Positions 35,296 through 47,662 of a stretch of 64,000 bases of DNA are shown here, piece after piece. Every line of letters starts with the position of its first letter. Position 1 is the first letter of the stretch. This DNA comes from Haliclystus octoradiatus (lineage: Eukaryota > Cnidaria > Staurozoa > Stauromedusae > Haliclystidae), in assembly GCA_916610825.1 (NCBI GenBank), contig OU744448.1, forward strand, positions 29,720,107 to 29,784,106. Direction: 5' to 3'. The notes beneath the pieces were generated by a model, which was not told where the DNA came from, did not search any database, and saw nothing but the letters and a program-made list of their open reading frames with translations. The position numbers and the translations under genes were made by a program.

Positions 35296-38200
35296 TCAAT
35301 CAGACCAACTTCCACCAGAGCTATCACTACTGCTTCCACTGCTACCACTGCTATGCCCGCCAAAACCGCCACTCATAAGACCACCAAGAGCAACTCCAGC
35401 CAGAGCTCCTCCAGCAACACCAGCTACAAGTTTGCCTTTACTAACTCCCTTCTTATTTTTCTTAACTTTAACATTGTTACCATATGGCTGTTGTTGACCA
35501 TAACCCATAGCTTGGCCTTGTGGTCCTCCCTGTCTGATAACTGTAGTCGTTGTTGATGAGCTTGCAACATATCCAGGTTGTCGAGGATATGGTTGCTGTT
35601 GCGGTGGATGACCCGGTTGCTGTGGATAGCCTTGTTGTGGGGGATATCCTTGCGGAGGATAACCCTGTTGAGGATAACCTTGTTGAGGGGGATATCCTTG
35701 TGGAGGATAACCCTGTTGGGGATAACCTTGTTGAGGGGGATAGCCTTGAGGTGGGTATCCTTGTTGTTGGGGATAACTTTGTTGAGGGTGTTGTTGATAA
35801 GGAGGCGGTTGTTGGGGATACCCAGCAGGGGGCTTTTGGCCACCAGGTGGTGCTTGACCAGGATAACCAGCAGGAGGGGGGGCATAACCTTGTTGAGGAG
35901 GATACTGACCAGGATAAGCACCTAAAAAAATACAATTATCATTATTAACTATATAGGTATAACTTTATAAGCAGAGTCTGACAAAAGGTTCAGCTTTCTT
36001 GAATCCTAGATGCATTTCAACATTTCCTTTTAAATTTTAATTATTTTGTTGAAGTTTGACCTATAAATCATAAAAACATGAACTTTCTTCCGAATTTGTT
36101 CTCTAGCCTTCCGAAATATAGGATTCCAGGGTTCCTACTTTAGTACTTTTGTCAGACCTGCGTATAAGTAGATCTTCTGTACTGTACTGACCACCTCTAT
36201 ACAGCAACCACATCCCCATAGTGATGGATTTACAGCAATGTTTATGATAGAAAAGTACCATGATTTTATTAATGCAGTGAAATATGCACTCTGTATTTGA
36301 AATCCAATTTTTTATAAAATCGGAGTATAAATGTTGTTAGACAATAAGTTTGAGAATATTAAACTTATTATTTGGTCATCATTCATAAAATTAAGTTAAA
36401 AATCAATATTCAAATTTTGGTGGAACTTCTTATTCAAGAATAATATAGCTAGGCTACTAATTCAAATTTTAATGGAAAAGCATAAAAGCGTATTGGCATT
36501 CCAATAGGTCTATGCTTCTTATTCTTGCAGTAGGCCTACAATATAGCTACTAAGTCTGTCATGATGTAAATCCAAGAAAAGATTCCTGATTCATGCTTTG
36601 GACAATTTTGTGACAAAAAATGCAAAATCATGAAGTTTCGGAGGTAAACTTGGGAAATGGGCCCTCTAAATTAATACTAGAAGTTGATGGGAAAATTTGA
36701 AAAAAATATAGTTAAATCTCAGTAAAGTATTTCTGAATAATATTCAATGTCTATGAAGGTAAATCAGAATCTCAGAAATATTACTGTGGAATTTGAAAGT
36801 CTATTGGATGAGAACCTATGCTGAAAATTTGTGCTTACAAGTATTTTGAAGTATTTTCCTTTCCTACCTTGATACTGATTTGGACCAGGCGGTGGTGCGC
36901 TTGGACCACTTTTAGTTTCCCTGTTGATTAAAATAGTAAAATAGTATAATCTACTTCAATAGAAAGTTCAAGGTTAGCTTTATTGTTGAATACAGCATAT
37001 GTAAGAACATTCAGTTGGAAGTTTCTTGACTCATATCTTGGTCTTGTTGTCTTAGGTTCATCATATAGACCAAGCGCCACACACATATCTACAACGGCAA
37101 GTTTCTCCGGGCAACTTGAAATTCACATAAAATGTTGATAAAAATATCATAAATACTTTCCCGTTTCTTGTTTTAGTCAAATTTTATTGTGGAGCTCACC
37201 AACGATAAATCTATAATCATTTCACGGTCAAAGCCATCTTAATTCATACATTTTGTGTTTTCATCATGCTTCTTTGGATTCGTAAAATCATGGGAAAACA
37301 AAATAATCAAACACCATGAAGCTCACATGCAGCATATTTCTCAGAATTATGAGAAGGCTTTGACCGTAAATCATGAAATATGAGTTGGATATTTGAAGGG
37401 TTTACAATAAAATTTAATTGAAACAAGAAATAGGGAATTGTTTAGCATATTTTTATGAACACTTTGATATGATTTTTAATTTGCACGGAGAAACATGCCA
37501 TTTTAGTTCTGTGGTGCTCAATCTAAATAGCCTATAATTGGTTTAAATTACAGAATGATAGGCAATAGTCGTAAATATTTCATTGTGCTTGGGAAACCAT
37601 GAGTGGATTTCATGTTGTTACAACGAATTTATTCGGCACAAATTGAAGCTGATTCTCCCAAACAAATTGGCACACAGATACCTTCTTATTTTCAGCATCC
37701 TTTGATAAAAACTTGATCAAAGTTGTTAAATTCTCAGGAATGGTCCTGATTGCATTGTTTTTCGGATGCACAGATGATATCTTGCATTTTAAAGAAGGTT
37801 TAGTACAATTCAAGAAGAATGAAGTCAGGGGAGTAGCTAACAACCTTTTTTGACAACATCTAATTGACAATTTTAACAGAATCCGATTTAAAGAATTAAA
37901 TGATGATGATAACGTGCCGGGATTGACTTTTGTGCCACGCATCGACCAATCAGAGTTCTCGTGCAATCATGTAATCATTTGCTGTGGATAGTTGTTGAAG
38001 CATTTGGCTATTATTGTAGCGCTGGAAACAGCCTCGTTTCCATATTAGTACATTAGCCTCGTATAACAATTAATTAACACATATAATGTAATTATAGCTG
38101 ACCAAGTTGATTGAGGTCAGTCGATGTAAGCTTAAGCTAAGAGGCAGTTATATATTTTTACCGATATCAATAAACACAACAACATGAATCGTTCTGTCGT

Positions 38201-41200
38201 TTTTGATATGCCTACTACAAATGGTGACCCCGAGAATAACCTGTTGCCTTCTCACAATATGAATACATCAATATCTACTACGTCGACTCCTCTGCCTCGC
38301 CCAATACAAACGTTTCAAGATGACGACCGCATTTCGTCTGCTGGAATTTCCACAGCAACTATTAAGCTACCGCCATTTCATCGATTACAAATTGTATTTT
38401 GCTTTTACCAAGTGGAGTGCTTATTTGGAATGCGAAGGATTATAAAAGAACTAACAAGATTCCAATACATCGTAGCTGAATTACCATCAGACTTTGGACA
38501 TTTGGTAGTCACATCGGAACTGTTTGCCTCTGCTACGCCCTATACTGATATCAAGATAAAAATAATACAACTTTTTCAAAAGACTGAACAACAACGCCTT
38601 GAGGAAGCATTAGGTGAGGTATCTCTTGACGGTCTTAAACCAAGTGTTTGTGCTTTAAAAATTAAGAAAGCCTTTTCAATGTCTGGTATCCCTGCCCATG
38701 AAAACCTGGTTCATCACCGCCTAATGAATGCTCTGCCCACTAAGGTCCGTGATCGACGCAAGATCATGCAAAGCGTGGTGTCAATGGCCTGCTACTAAAC
38801 CCAGTCACGTTTCTACTCGTACCACTCGAAATTCTCCAGCACAGTCACGTTCTACTTCTCTGGTCTCGGAAAACCGTTAAGCCACGTTGGGGTGTGAATT
38901 CTCAACGTGGTTCTTTGTTATTTATTACCGGTAATGTTCCGTTTTTACCTTCTATGGCATTTTTAATTGATACTGGTTCGGCTGTTTCACTTGTACCCAC
39001 GTCTATCGTCAAACAATGTAAACTCCCAGTGTCATCCTCAATATTGTCACTCATTTCTGCTTCTGGTAAAAGTATTTCTGTTTTCGGTGAATTGAGAACT
39101 GAAATCAGTCTTCCAAAATTACATCGTCTGTTCTCGCCAAACTCGGCAATTTAGTTTTCTTTCGGAATTTGTTGACGACATTATTCATGTACCAGGACAT
39201 TTAAACATAGTCGCTGATACACTTTCGCGTGACATTGTCAAAAATCCCACTTCTGATTCTGTCAATTCTATCACCCTCGGTTTTGTTTCATTGTCTGATC
39301 TTGTACAGGCTCAAAATAAATACACTGTTCCGACTGCAGGACTATCCGAAGTACAATTTCCAGAGGGTAAATTATGGTGTGACCTTTCATTTCCTACACC
39401 TCGCCCATTTGTTCCCACAGAATTGCGTCCGAAAGTTTTTGCAAATATTCACGGCATTGGCCATTACGGCCGAGCAGCGACTTGTCGTTTTATTTGTGAC
39501 CGTTATTTTTGGCCTAAAAAGAAAAAAGTGATATCTGAATGGGTGCAGCAGTGCGAAGCATGCCAGCGTCAAAAGGTAACACGACACACAAAAACTCCCT
39601 CTTTGACATACGATATTCCTTGCGAAAGACTACAAACTGTTCATTTAGATATTGTTTTTGTCCCCCCTTCTGTTTCATCACTAACTCACCAATCCACTAA
39701 TTGCCGCTACTTATTAACCATGATTGATCGTTCCACTCGTTGGGTAGAAATAATTCCAATAATAGATCACACCGCACCAACAGTGGCAGAGGCATTCGTT
39801 AGGGAGTGGGTAGCCAGGTATTTTGCCCCGCAATATGTAATTACAGATCGTGGATCTGAATTTGAGAGTGAACTAATTAGTGAGATTGCCAAACTGATAG
39901 GCTTCCTAAAGATTCGGACAACTGCCTATCATCCACAGACGAATGGTCTGGTCGAGCGTATGCATAGAACAATGAAGACGATTATTAGAACATTGGGACA
40001 AGATTGGGTTGATGGTCTTCCGTCTACATTATTAGCATTACGTATTTGGCCGGATTTAGATGGTATATCACCGTTTGAACTATTTACTGGCTTGAAGCCT
40101 TTGGTTCCTCGTGCTTGTATAGAAGACAAAGAGCTCTTATCTTCACATCATCTGTTACAGACCTTACAAGAACATTTTAGAACGGTACGTTTCAAACCAC
40201 CAGCACATCAATCAGTTTCGTCTTATGTGCCCAAGGATTTAAGCACCTGTCGCCAAGTTTGGGTACGTGTTGATCGACCAAAAAGACCGTTGGAAGCGCC
40301 TTATACAGGACCTTATGAAGTCCTCAAAAGAACTTCAAAATATTTTACAATCAAGAAAGGTACCACATCTGATACAATCTCAGTTGATCGATTGAAGCCA
40401 GTGTACGAGAGTTCAACTCCTTTGACGGCGTCTTTGGCGCGATCAAAGTTGTTGAACTCCGATACATCTCCGTCACTATCTTCGGCATCGGCGTCATCGG
40501 CGCCTTTGTTGTCGACTGTGGCTGACAAAAACTCGCCAAACCAATCAGGATTACACAATATACCTTCTATTACAACAAATACTAGTTCTTTGCTTCGGAA
40601 AACATCTAGATCTGGACGAACTCTTAAATTTAACCTTTCTCCGGATTATCATTACTATTTGCTGAAAAATATATATATATACATTTTGACTGCGTAGTCT
40701 GCACAAGCATAGATAGATAACTTTAATTGATAAACATTGATTATTTCTTACTAAAATAAAATGTTATACTTTTTACAATGCCTTAGTGTTAATGATGTAC
40801 TTTTATTCTATTTTACAAACATATAATTCATAACGAAGTTGATTATGACTCCGTCTTTGTTGGGCGGGCACATGTAGCGCTGGAAACAGCCTCGTTTCCA
40901 TATTAGTACATTAGCCTCGTATAACAATTAATTAACACATATAATGTAATTATAGCTGACCAAGTTGATTGAGGTCAGTCGATGTAAGCTTAAGCTAAGA
41001 GGCATTTATATATTTTTACCGATATCAATAAACACAACAACATGAATCGTTCTGTCGTTATTGATATGCCTACTACATTATATTTCAACAACAATTTTGA
41101 CATCATAATAGGTGAGAATTTATCGTATACAAATTTTGATTGTCTTTGCAGTATCTCAATAGTATTTAACAATTTTTGACGATTGTAGGCAACTTGACAA

Positions 41201-41726
41201 TGGGTCAGATACTGAATTACTTTTCCTTCATAGAAAGCCTCAGGAATAGTCCTAATGATTGACACCCACTTTAGGACCAAGACCTGTAGCCTACACAGTT
41301 GATTTATTAGATAGGTAATTGATAGGTCTAGACTAATTTCACACTGATGAATTTGATCAAATTATGACCATTCAAGTATAGATAATTTCAGGGGAATAAC
41401 ATTAATCCATATACAAGTGTCCTATATCATAGAATAATAAATTTCGCTTCCGTCCGTTGTGAATTTAGTTCCAGATTTTGTTCATAGGCTAGGCCTATTG
41501 ACTAAACTTAGTTACTATATAGCACAATCCAAGTTGAAATTTAATAGCAACCTTCAAAATGACTACGATATTTAGATATTTTACGGTTAAACGTCAACAA
41601 AGTATTTGCTGTTGCGCACCCGAGATCTCAGCGTAAACTGCAATTATCTGCAGACTGGAAAATGAGGAACTCGATAAAATAAGCAAAAACTCACGTATGT
41701 ATAACTGTGGTTTGTTGGTTAGCCAT
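35296..41726 (-). CDS. YPPQG-repeat, glycine-zipper protein
   Basis: Three minus-strand exons, 41726-41695, 36920-36868 and 35921-35296, join in phase to 236 residues. The start is [18 protein letters not shown]. Residues ~29-140 are low-complexity Tyr-Pro-Gln-Gly repeats ([16 protein letters not shown]-like, about a dozen units). Then comes [12 protein letters not shown], a basic [13 protein letters not shown] patch, and a Gly/Ala zipper ([20 protein letters not shown]) that could enter or pair in a membrane. The end is Ser/Gly-rich and closes with SWSD. Similar proline/tyrosine-rich N-termini occur in scramblases, annexin A7 and WW-ligand proteins, but no homology is claimed. Probable intracellular membrane-associated or condensate-forming protein. 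Intron 1 (41694-36921) carries the LTR element and a fold-back element. Repeat shadows in other frames (35424-35948) are not genes. Confidence 0.8.
35976..36157. mobile_element. MITE with GTCTGACAAAAG ends (copy 2)
   Basis: The ends GTCTGACAAAAGGTTC and TACTTTTGTCAGAC are inverted. Inside are CTTGAATCCTAG and AGGATTCCAGGGTTCCTAC, matching the copy at 28915-29092 in reverse orientation. TATAAG occurs on both flanks. It lies in intron 2 of the YPPQG gene. Confidence 0.65.
36158..36867. other. rest of intron 2 of the YPPQG gene
   Basis: AT-rich intron sequence. A Tigger-like fragment (TACTGACCACCTCTATACAG) lies at about 36180-36250. Nothing else is recognised. Confidence 0.45.
37096..37499. mobile_element. 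fold-back element with GGCAAGTTTCTCCG ends
   Basis: The left GGCAAGTTTCTCCGGGCAA is matched by the inverted right end TTGCACGGAGAAACATGCC. The arms extend about 180 bp inward, sharing TTTCTTGTTT(T/C)A and TTTACGGTCAAAGCC-type blocks. It lies in intron 1 of the YPPQG gene, next to the LTR element. No coding content. Confidence 0.7.
37610..37966 (-). other. unrecognised 118-codon open frame in intron 1 of the YPPQG gene
   Basis: A minus-strand frame contains [16 protein letters not shown] weakly similar [15 protein letters not shown] occurs in another minus-strand frame at 41280-40990, which runs across the right end of the LTR element into its flank. The two may be old copies of the same unidentified repeat, separated by the later LTR insertion. 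No known domain. Confidence 0.25.
38015..41077 (+). mobile_element. Ty3/gypsy LTR retrotransposon, young but broken
   Basis: Two 205-bp LTRs (38015-38219 and 40873-41077) begin TGTAGCGCTGG, end CTACTACA and differ at about two positions, so the insertion is recent. The 4-bp word TTAT flanks both ends (38011-38014 and 41078-41081). A likely primer-binding site, TGGTGACCCCGAG, follows the left LTR and a G-rich tract precedes the right one. Recognisable parts, in order: a gag-like reading starting inside the LTR, a retropepsin-like stretch, and a long integrase region with an HHCC zinc finger, catalytic core and GPY/F-type end, which points to Ty3/gypsy. At about 3.1 kb it is shorter than a full element and is broken, with a few breaks. 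It lies in intron 1 of the YPPQG gene, opposite in orientation to that gene. Confidence 0.9.
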
Positions 41727-41991
41727 CTTTTGGTTAAGTGTTGGTATGTTCTTAGCTTCGACTTCTAATGATCTTTATCTTTCTGATGTTTTACGGGATC
41801 AGCGTTTTTGCAACGATCCCAATTCAGCGTTTTCAGAAAATTCTCTGTTTTTATTGTAAACTTAGTTGTTCTCATTGTGAGGCTACTGGACGTCAACACA
41901 ATGCTTCCTCTTTGGCTCTAAAAATAGAATGACATAATGGGGAAAACAGGACAAACGTCCTGCCCCTAGCCCCTGTTATAATCCTGAGGCC
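41727..41991. promoter_or_regulatory. promoter region of the YPPQG gene with CCAAT box
   Basis: Start-proximal DNA upstream of the minus-strand YPPQG gene. It is richer in C+G than the surroundings. It ends at CCAATCAAACAGG (41990-42002), a CCAAT-type element shared with the other side of the neighbouring transposon. Confidence 0.45.
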
Positions 41992-43384
41992 AATCAAACA
42001 GGTAAACAGAATATTCAACAGGCTGCATGGAGTCATGCGCAGTAGCACCCTGTCCCGTCTGATATTTTGGCCACATCTGAATTAAATCTGAATCTCGCAC
42101 GATTGACTGTACTTCGGTTTGATTTGTATTTCAAACTCAACTTGACTTTGAGATTTCTGATGGCGGCCAGAAATGGCGGTCTTGTCCGAATGTAATGAGA
42201 TTAAAGTTTCAAAATAACAGCTTTCGACAATAGTCATCGTCATATAATATAAGTTGTGTGGATACAAAGTTCTTATCCTGGTCATCGTAAAATTCCAGTA
42301 CAGTTGATGTAACATTTATCAATTATTTGCACGTCTACGTTGTTACTTATCAACGAACAGTCTAACAAAGACAGAGTACACGGTGTATTTTTAAATAGCT
42401 AATATTGAATATTGGACAGGGTAAGGGAAGATATTTGAAAAATTAACATGAAATATGGTGTAATCTAACTCAGCTTTGAATAGTAAGATATGATAATATC
42501 AATATAACATCAAAACATGAATAGATTGTACACATAGAATAGGCTAGTCTATATTTTCCAAAGTCATTGCTCGTAGACTAGCCTACCTTCAAATCATAGT
42601 CCATAACCTACATTTATCAGAAAAGTAAGGGAAGGAGCTCACTCAATCAAGTAAGGGCTAAGGTACTAACTGATGATAGATAGGCTTAGTGATCCACTGT
42701 CTTTGATCTGATATAGTATTTATTAAATTACAAAAAAGCTAACATTAATGAGCGACTATTATGGAAGAGCTTTTGGTCTCCACTACACACAAGCACACAC
42801 CACAACCTTGTGTACAGTATCTCAATTCAGTTGAAAACTAATAATTATTGTTTTTAAAAACAACTTATCTGAAATAGTAAACAAACTTATCTATTTGTAT
42901 TGTAGACTTTGCAACACTGAGCCAGAGTAAATGTTTGTAATATTGTTTAAAATCATAGAAATGTAGGCTACTTGCAGAACAAAATCCTCTGATAAAGTGT
43001 TCCACCGTGGATATAGCACAGCTAATAAATGGATTCTTAACCACTTGCAGAAACAGGATAATTGTGGCATTTGGGACGATTACTTTGTCATAATCCTTTA
43101 AGCCTAGTAATCGGCAAAGAGAAATGTTAACATTTCAATAGCAAATATGCCCCTAACATGCCTTGGCAGAAATCATGAAACAATAGAGGGATGGTTTATA
43201 TTTCGTGTAGGGCCTACTTCTGTGTGTGTACTCTTTTACTAAAAATATCATACATTTATGAAAATTGATGTTCTTCAAGCAAATATCAAAATAATGAGTT
43301 GAAGTTTAGAAATAGGCTAGGTAGGCCTACAGTTGAAATCTGTTTATAGCAGCCAGCTATGAGAGATAGATAAATTGATCAATG

Positions 43385-43460
43385 TAGACTGGTAGCTCAA
43401 TAGTAGAGTGCATGTAGTCCCTGTGGGAGACCAGGGTTTGATTCCTCATCGCCTCACACA
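43385..43460 (+). repeat. tRNA-like SINE head or decayed tRNA
   Basis: An A-box-like TAGCTCAATAGTAGAGTG (43393-43410) and a B-box-like GGTTTGATTCC (43435-43445) stand at tRNA spacing. The region does not fold into a full cloverleaf with a normal anticodon arm. It is probably the head of a tRNA-derived SINE within the Mutator-like element. Confidence 0.5.
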
Positions 43461-44091
43461 ATGTATTTTATCTATACGTACCAGTAACTTTCATGTAATA
43501 GAGCTAATAGTAATTTCAATTAGCTGATTATAAATTTGACTGCTGTTCAGACATTCATTCCCATGCAAACGAGGTTGAAGCTGATGTGGTTAAATTTAAA
43601 TTGTAAACTGCGAAGTGAAACAAAATTATCCCATCACACCATTATATGCAGGGTTGATTAGATAGAGAATACTATTTCAGGCATAGGCCTACCAAGAGTG
43701 ACCACTGTAGACGGGTGGCTGCTGTATAGAGGTGACCACTATGAATTCTGGCAAAGGGGCATGTGGCCATTGTTTTCAAATTAATTTTAATAAGACTAGG
43801 CGTTTGGCGTGGTCCTGGAATACTGTAGCAGAAAAAGCTACATGGGTGCAACCCTGGGCAGCACAATGCTGTACCAAAACCTTTGAAGCCATTGTTACTT
43901 GAGTCTTGTAGCTAATCTGTCTCCCCTACTACCTTCTTTTAAGTCACTTCAGAATCAATCAAATGCATTTCTAATTTTGCACCGATTTTGTTGGAAACTC
44001 TCCTTTTACACTCCCTCTGAGTTTTGAATCTCTCTCTTGTCACGTGGGTATTATCAGTGTGCATTGTTCAAGGTAGTCAAATTAGCCCTAT

Positions 44092-44380
44092 TCACAAATA
44101 TATTCATAAACAGGATAACAATAATTATGGAGCAATTTCTCTTTGCCTGTATTGTCGAAATTAATTGAATTCATTTAACAACTATCAATTTACCAATCAT
44201 GAATTAGAAAACGTTCCTGCACAACAGTAGTAAGTTTCACTTGATGTTTACATCTAGAAACAAGAAAGATTTTGTTTGATGCCTTTGTTTTCCATCATTT
44301 CGAATACTGTGCTGACGTCTGGGAGAACCAACAGTATGCAAAAACACCTTGATTGCCTACATAATCTACTGAACAAGGAT
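44092..44380 (+). mobile_element. decayed LINE reverse transcriptase fragment
   Basis: Translation in shifting frames gives PIHKYIHKQDNNNYGAISL, then after a +1 shift PVLSKLIEFI, the conserved NYRPISLLPxLSKxxE motif of LINE reverse transcriptases. Further on, FHHFEYCADVWENQ resembles the LxYCxxVWG motif near the end of such proteins. Frameshifts, stops and missing intervening sequence show an old dead copy. Confidence 0.65.
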
Positions 44381-44599
44381 ACATGGCATTGGTGTCCTTT
44401 ATATTATCGATGATTAGAAATAAAGTATACGCTAAGTAAAGCTCGTGCTCAAGAATGTTTAGAGAAGGTGACTATTTAACTTGCGCTAGTGCAAGTTTCC
44501 CCGTCTGTTTTGAACCTCTCACAAGGCCCATGGCTGCCACCTAGTCTGCTGCTCTTTGGTTAATCCGTAAAAGTATACGCAGAATGCAGGCTGTGATAA

Positions 44600-44770
44600 C
44601 AGTTCTTGAACTTCAAATGGACCAACAAATATTCATGAATTTTTCTTCTAAAATAAACTAGAATGATCGAATGAATCCTCAAAATTTGATTGGTCGCTGA
44701 GCTTGTTTCAAATCTCTTTCGGAACTTTAAATGGACCAACAAATATTCATGAACCCCTTAATGAAAAACA
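44600..44770. repeat. duplicated ATGGACCAACAAATATTCATGAA segment
   Basis: ATGGACCAACAAATATTCAT occurs at about 44617 and again at about 44731, with CTTT/CTTC-rich DNA between. It resembles the GTTCATGAAC family and lies inside the Mutator-like element. Confidence 0.55.
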
Positions 44771-47502
44771 GGTCATTTAACCAGCTATAGCTACGTTCAG
44801 CCCAAACTATCAAGGCTGTAAAAATTGTCAGTAAGAAGAAATGAAAGCAGCACAAAAATAAGTTCAGTATGTATAGTACTGCACTTTGAAAAGTTGAAAC
44901 GGCTCAACACAACAGTTATTCTAATGTTTCTTGAAAGGCCTATTCAAATCGAAAAACTACATTTAAAATAACTTCTCAGAAAAGTGACTATTGCCCAGAA
45001 TTTGTGAAACAGCCTTGTATTTAAGGTTCATGAATAGTTATGGACTCAACAAATTTTTCGTAGGGGAATATGCCTACTTATTTGCGTAGCACCAACCAAA
45101 GATAAATCTATGTGAAAATCATATGATAATAATTAATGAAATATTTTGTAATAATAAAATGAAATAAAATTTAAAAGAAACTTTCTTAAAAGCATCAGGA
45201 CCAAATTTCTGAGTAATGAAGAATTATACCCTCTGGCCTCTATAATATAAACTTTGTAATAGAATCTACATTAATCATACTATCACAGAGTCATATCTGA
45301 CAGGTATAATTTAAGTGAATAATCTTCAACCTTTTTGGCTGTGTTTAAAATCAAACCCACAACGAAAGTAAAACTAAAGTGACAATATTGTCAATTACGA
45401 ATAAGAAAATATAATATTTAAAGGATTTGACCATTCCAAAAGTACATATATATGTTAGTTATGAATAACAAATTTAACCTCTGAAAGTTTTGAGCCTCAT
45501 TTATTTTGCACCTGCGTATTAAAGATGTGCGAATCCAATCAGATTGGATCGCATCCAGGTAGTGATATTTTAGGTCTTTGGATTGGGTCGAATTTGTATT
45601 TATTGATTCCAGATGATTTTGGATTTTGAAACTTGGAAGAGTATTTGTACTTTGTAGCGATTAATCAATGTGTTCTAGTTTCCTCTCAACTGACTGCTTC
45701 TTGTACATATAGCGACATTCATGTTCCACTCTCTAGTACATCAATTACACGTTTGATGTGAAATGAATTATACAATTTCTTCAAGGAAATGATCAAGATT
45801 ATTGATTCATTGTACGTATTGTATTATCATTTTGATGTGCTGTATGTGACTGTCTCATGTCAGCACCCTATATAATTCCTGTAATCTATCTATGTTGTCT
45901 ATGTGTAGATTGAATAATAAATGAGATACAGTTTAGCCTTCATTGTGCTCACTATCCATTGGGTCTCGAATATCAATTAGTTGTTGTTATAGCAAAGCCA
46001 GCTATACGACATACAGTGATAGTACGTCACATTTATTCATGCTGTGTGGTAGTTTTGTATTTTATCACAGTAGTAGTAACCAAGTGTCTAACGCAGAATA
46101 TCCAGCATCAAGTTAAAAGACATCTGATTAAAGCGCCTGAGACTGTATCAAGCAATCATCCATAAATCTATACATTAAAAACTTGGATTAGTTTACATTA
46201 ATTACAAATTATTTGCTTCGAATCGGATTATATTTATAATTGGCATATTGCTTCAAATCGGATTGGAATCGGATCATTACAACATTCATACCCGTAATCA
46301 ATTTTGTGTAAATTCGATCTGATGCATACTTCAATGCGTATGGTCTTGCTTCAAGATGGCATGAACATATATACTGGCTCTTGCTATCATTGAACTATAC
46401 TACAGTTACGCCTACTTGTAGTTTTTGAAATTGAAATAAATTGATTAAAAGCCTATCGTTCATTCATGCATTTTTAAATATTTACATTGTTTTATGGAAT
46501 TCAGATAATTGATATTTTCTGAATTGATTAATACTGCACGCTGTTAGTTTTGAAGCTTCAATATAATTGTTTATGGTATGACGACTTTCAGCGCAATACA
46601 CTGCAACTGACTTCTTTCAGTCAAAACTCTGTGGCTTGGTAGAGATTTTATCGATAAGAAGTACTATATTAACATATCATATCATAACTAACATTTTGAA
46701 ATATATTGAATGTTTGAGAATTATAAAGATTTAAAAAATCAATTTCTTATTCAATGAATTGATTAAAATTAAAGCTGATAAATATATGATAATCATATCA
46801 TAGACAATGGATCACTAAGCCTCACTATCATCAATTATTACCGCAGTTGATTGAGTGAGGTCCTTCCCTTACTTTCCTGATTAATGTAGGTTATAGACTA
46901 TGATTTGAAGGTCTATGAGCAATGACTTTAGAAAATATAGACTAGCCTATTCTATGCCGGATTCTATGTGTACAATCTATTCATGTTTTGATGTTATATT
47001 GATATTATCATATCTTACTATTCAAAGCTGAGTTAGATTACACCATATTTCATGTTAATTTTTCAAATATCTTCCCTTACCCTGTCCAATATTCAATATT
47101 AGCTATTTAAAAATACACCGTGTACTCTGTCTTTGTTAGACTGTTCGTTGATAAGTAACAACGTAGACGTGCAAATAATTGATAAATCTTACATCAACTG
47201 TACTGGAATTCTACGATGACCAGGATAAGAACTTTGTATCCACACAAATTATATTATATGACGATGACTATTGTCAAAAGCTGTTATTTTGAAACTTTAA
47301 TCTCATTACTTTCGGACAAGACCGCCATTTTTCTGGCCGCCATCAGAAATCTCAAAGTCAAGTTGAGTTTGAAATACAAATCGAACCGAAGTACAGTCAA
47401 TCGTGCGAGATTCAGATTTATTTCAGATGTGGCCAAAATATCAGACGGGACAGGATGCTACTGCGCATGACTCCATGCAGCCTGTTGAATATTCTGTTTA
47501 CC

Positions 47503-47662
47503 AATCAAACAGGCCTTCATTTTTGGGGAAATTGTGATGTAACTGAATACTGAGTAACTATCAGCGAATGTTGCTTTAGATAATCAATTGCATAGATAGT
47601 CTTGCAATTGATTTTATCAAATTTTATAGCTATGGATTCTATTTACATGGATTTTCCCTGAA
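47503..47662 (+). promoter_or_regulatory. start-proximal region of ADCK1 with duplicated CCAAT box
   Basis: CCAATCAAACAGG (47501-47513) is the second copy of the motif at 41990-42002, created by the target duplication of the transposon. About 150 bp separate it from the ADCK1 ATG at 47663. No TATA box is clear. Confidence 0.45.

Larger units (their letters stand above)
42001..47502. mobile_element. 5.5-kb Mutator-like / fold-back element with ~0.7-kb inverted arms and 9-bp target duplication
   Basis: The ends are GGTAAACAGAATATTCAAC and its inverse GTTGAATATTCTGTTTACC. The arms 42001-42715 and 46797-47502 are reverse complements at high identity by eye. AATCAAACA flanks both ends (41992-42000 and 47503-47511). 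A 9-bp duplication with long inverted ends is typical of Mutator-like elements. No transposase is seen, so it is non-autonomous or an old carrier. The 4-kb interior has a tRNA-like SINE, a LINE fragment, a Tigger fragment, GTTCATGAAC-type pieces and AT-rich DNA. Open frames at 42082-42315 (-) and 47216-47470 (+) are the same arm read in mirror image, not genes. It lies between two divergent genes. Confidence 0.88.

Noticed and set aside
35424-35948. Several long open frames on both strands over the YPPQG repeat
   Set aside because: Shadows of the repeat in other frames; only the frame with YPPQG units joins in phase to the upstream exons and to a Gly/Ser-rich end.
42082-42315. Minus-strand 77-codon frame, nearly identical to a plus-strand frame at 47216-47470
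   Set aside because: They are the two mirror arms of one transposon, not duplicated genes.
43385-43460. Functional tRNA gene
   Set aside because: A and B boxes are present but no complete cloverleaf or normal anticodon loop; kept only as a SINE-like repeat.
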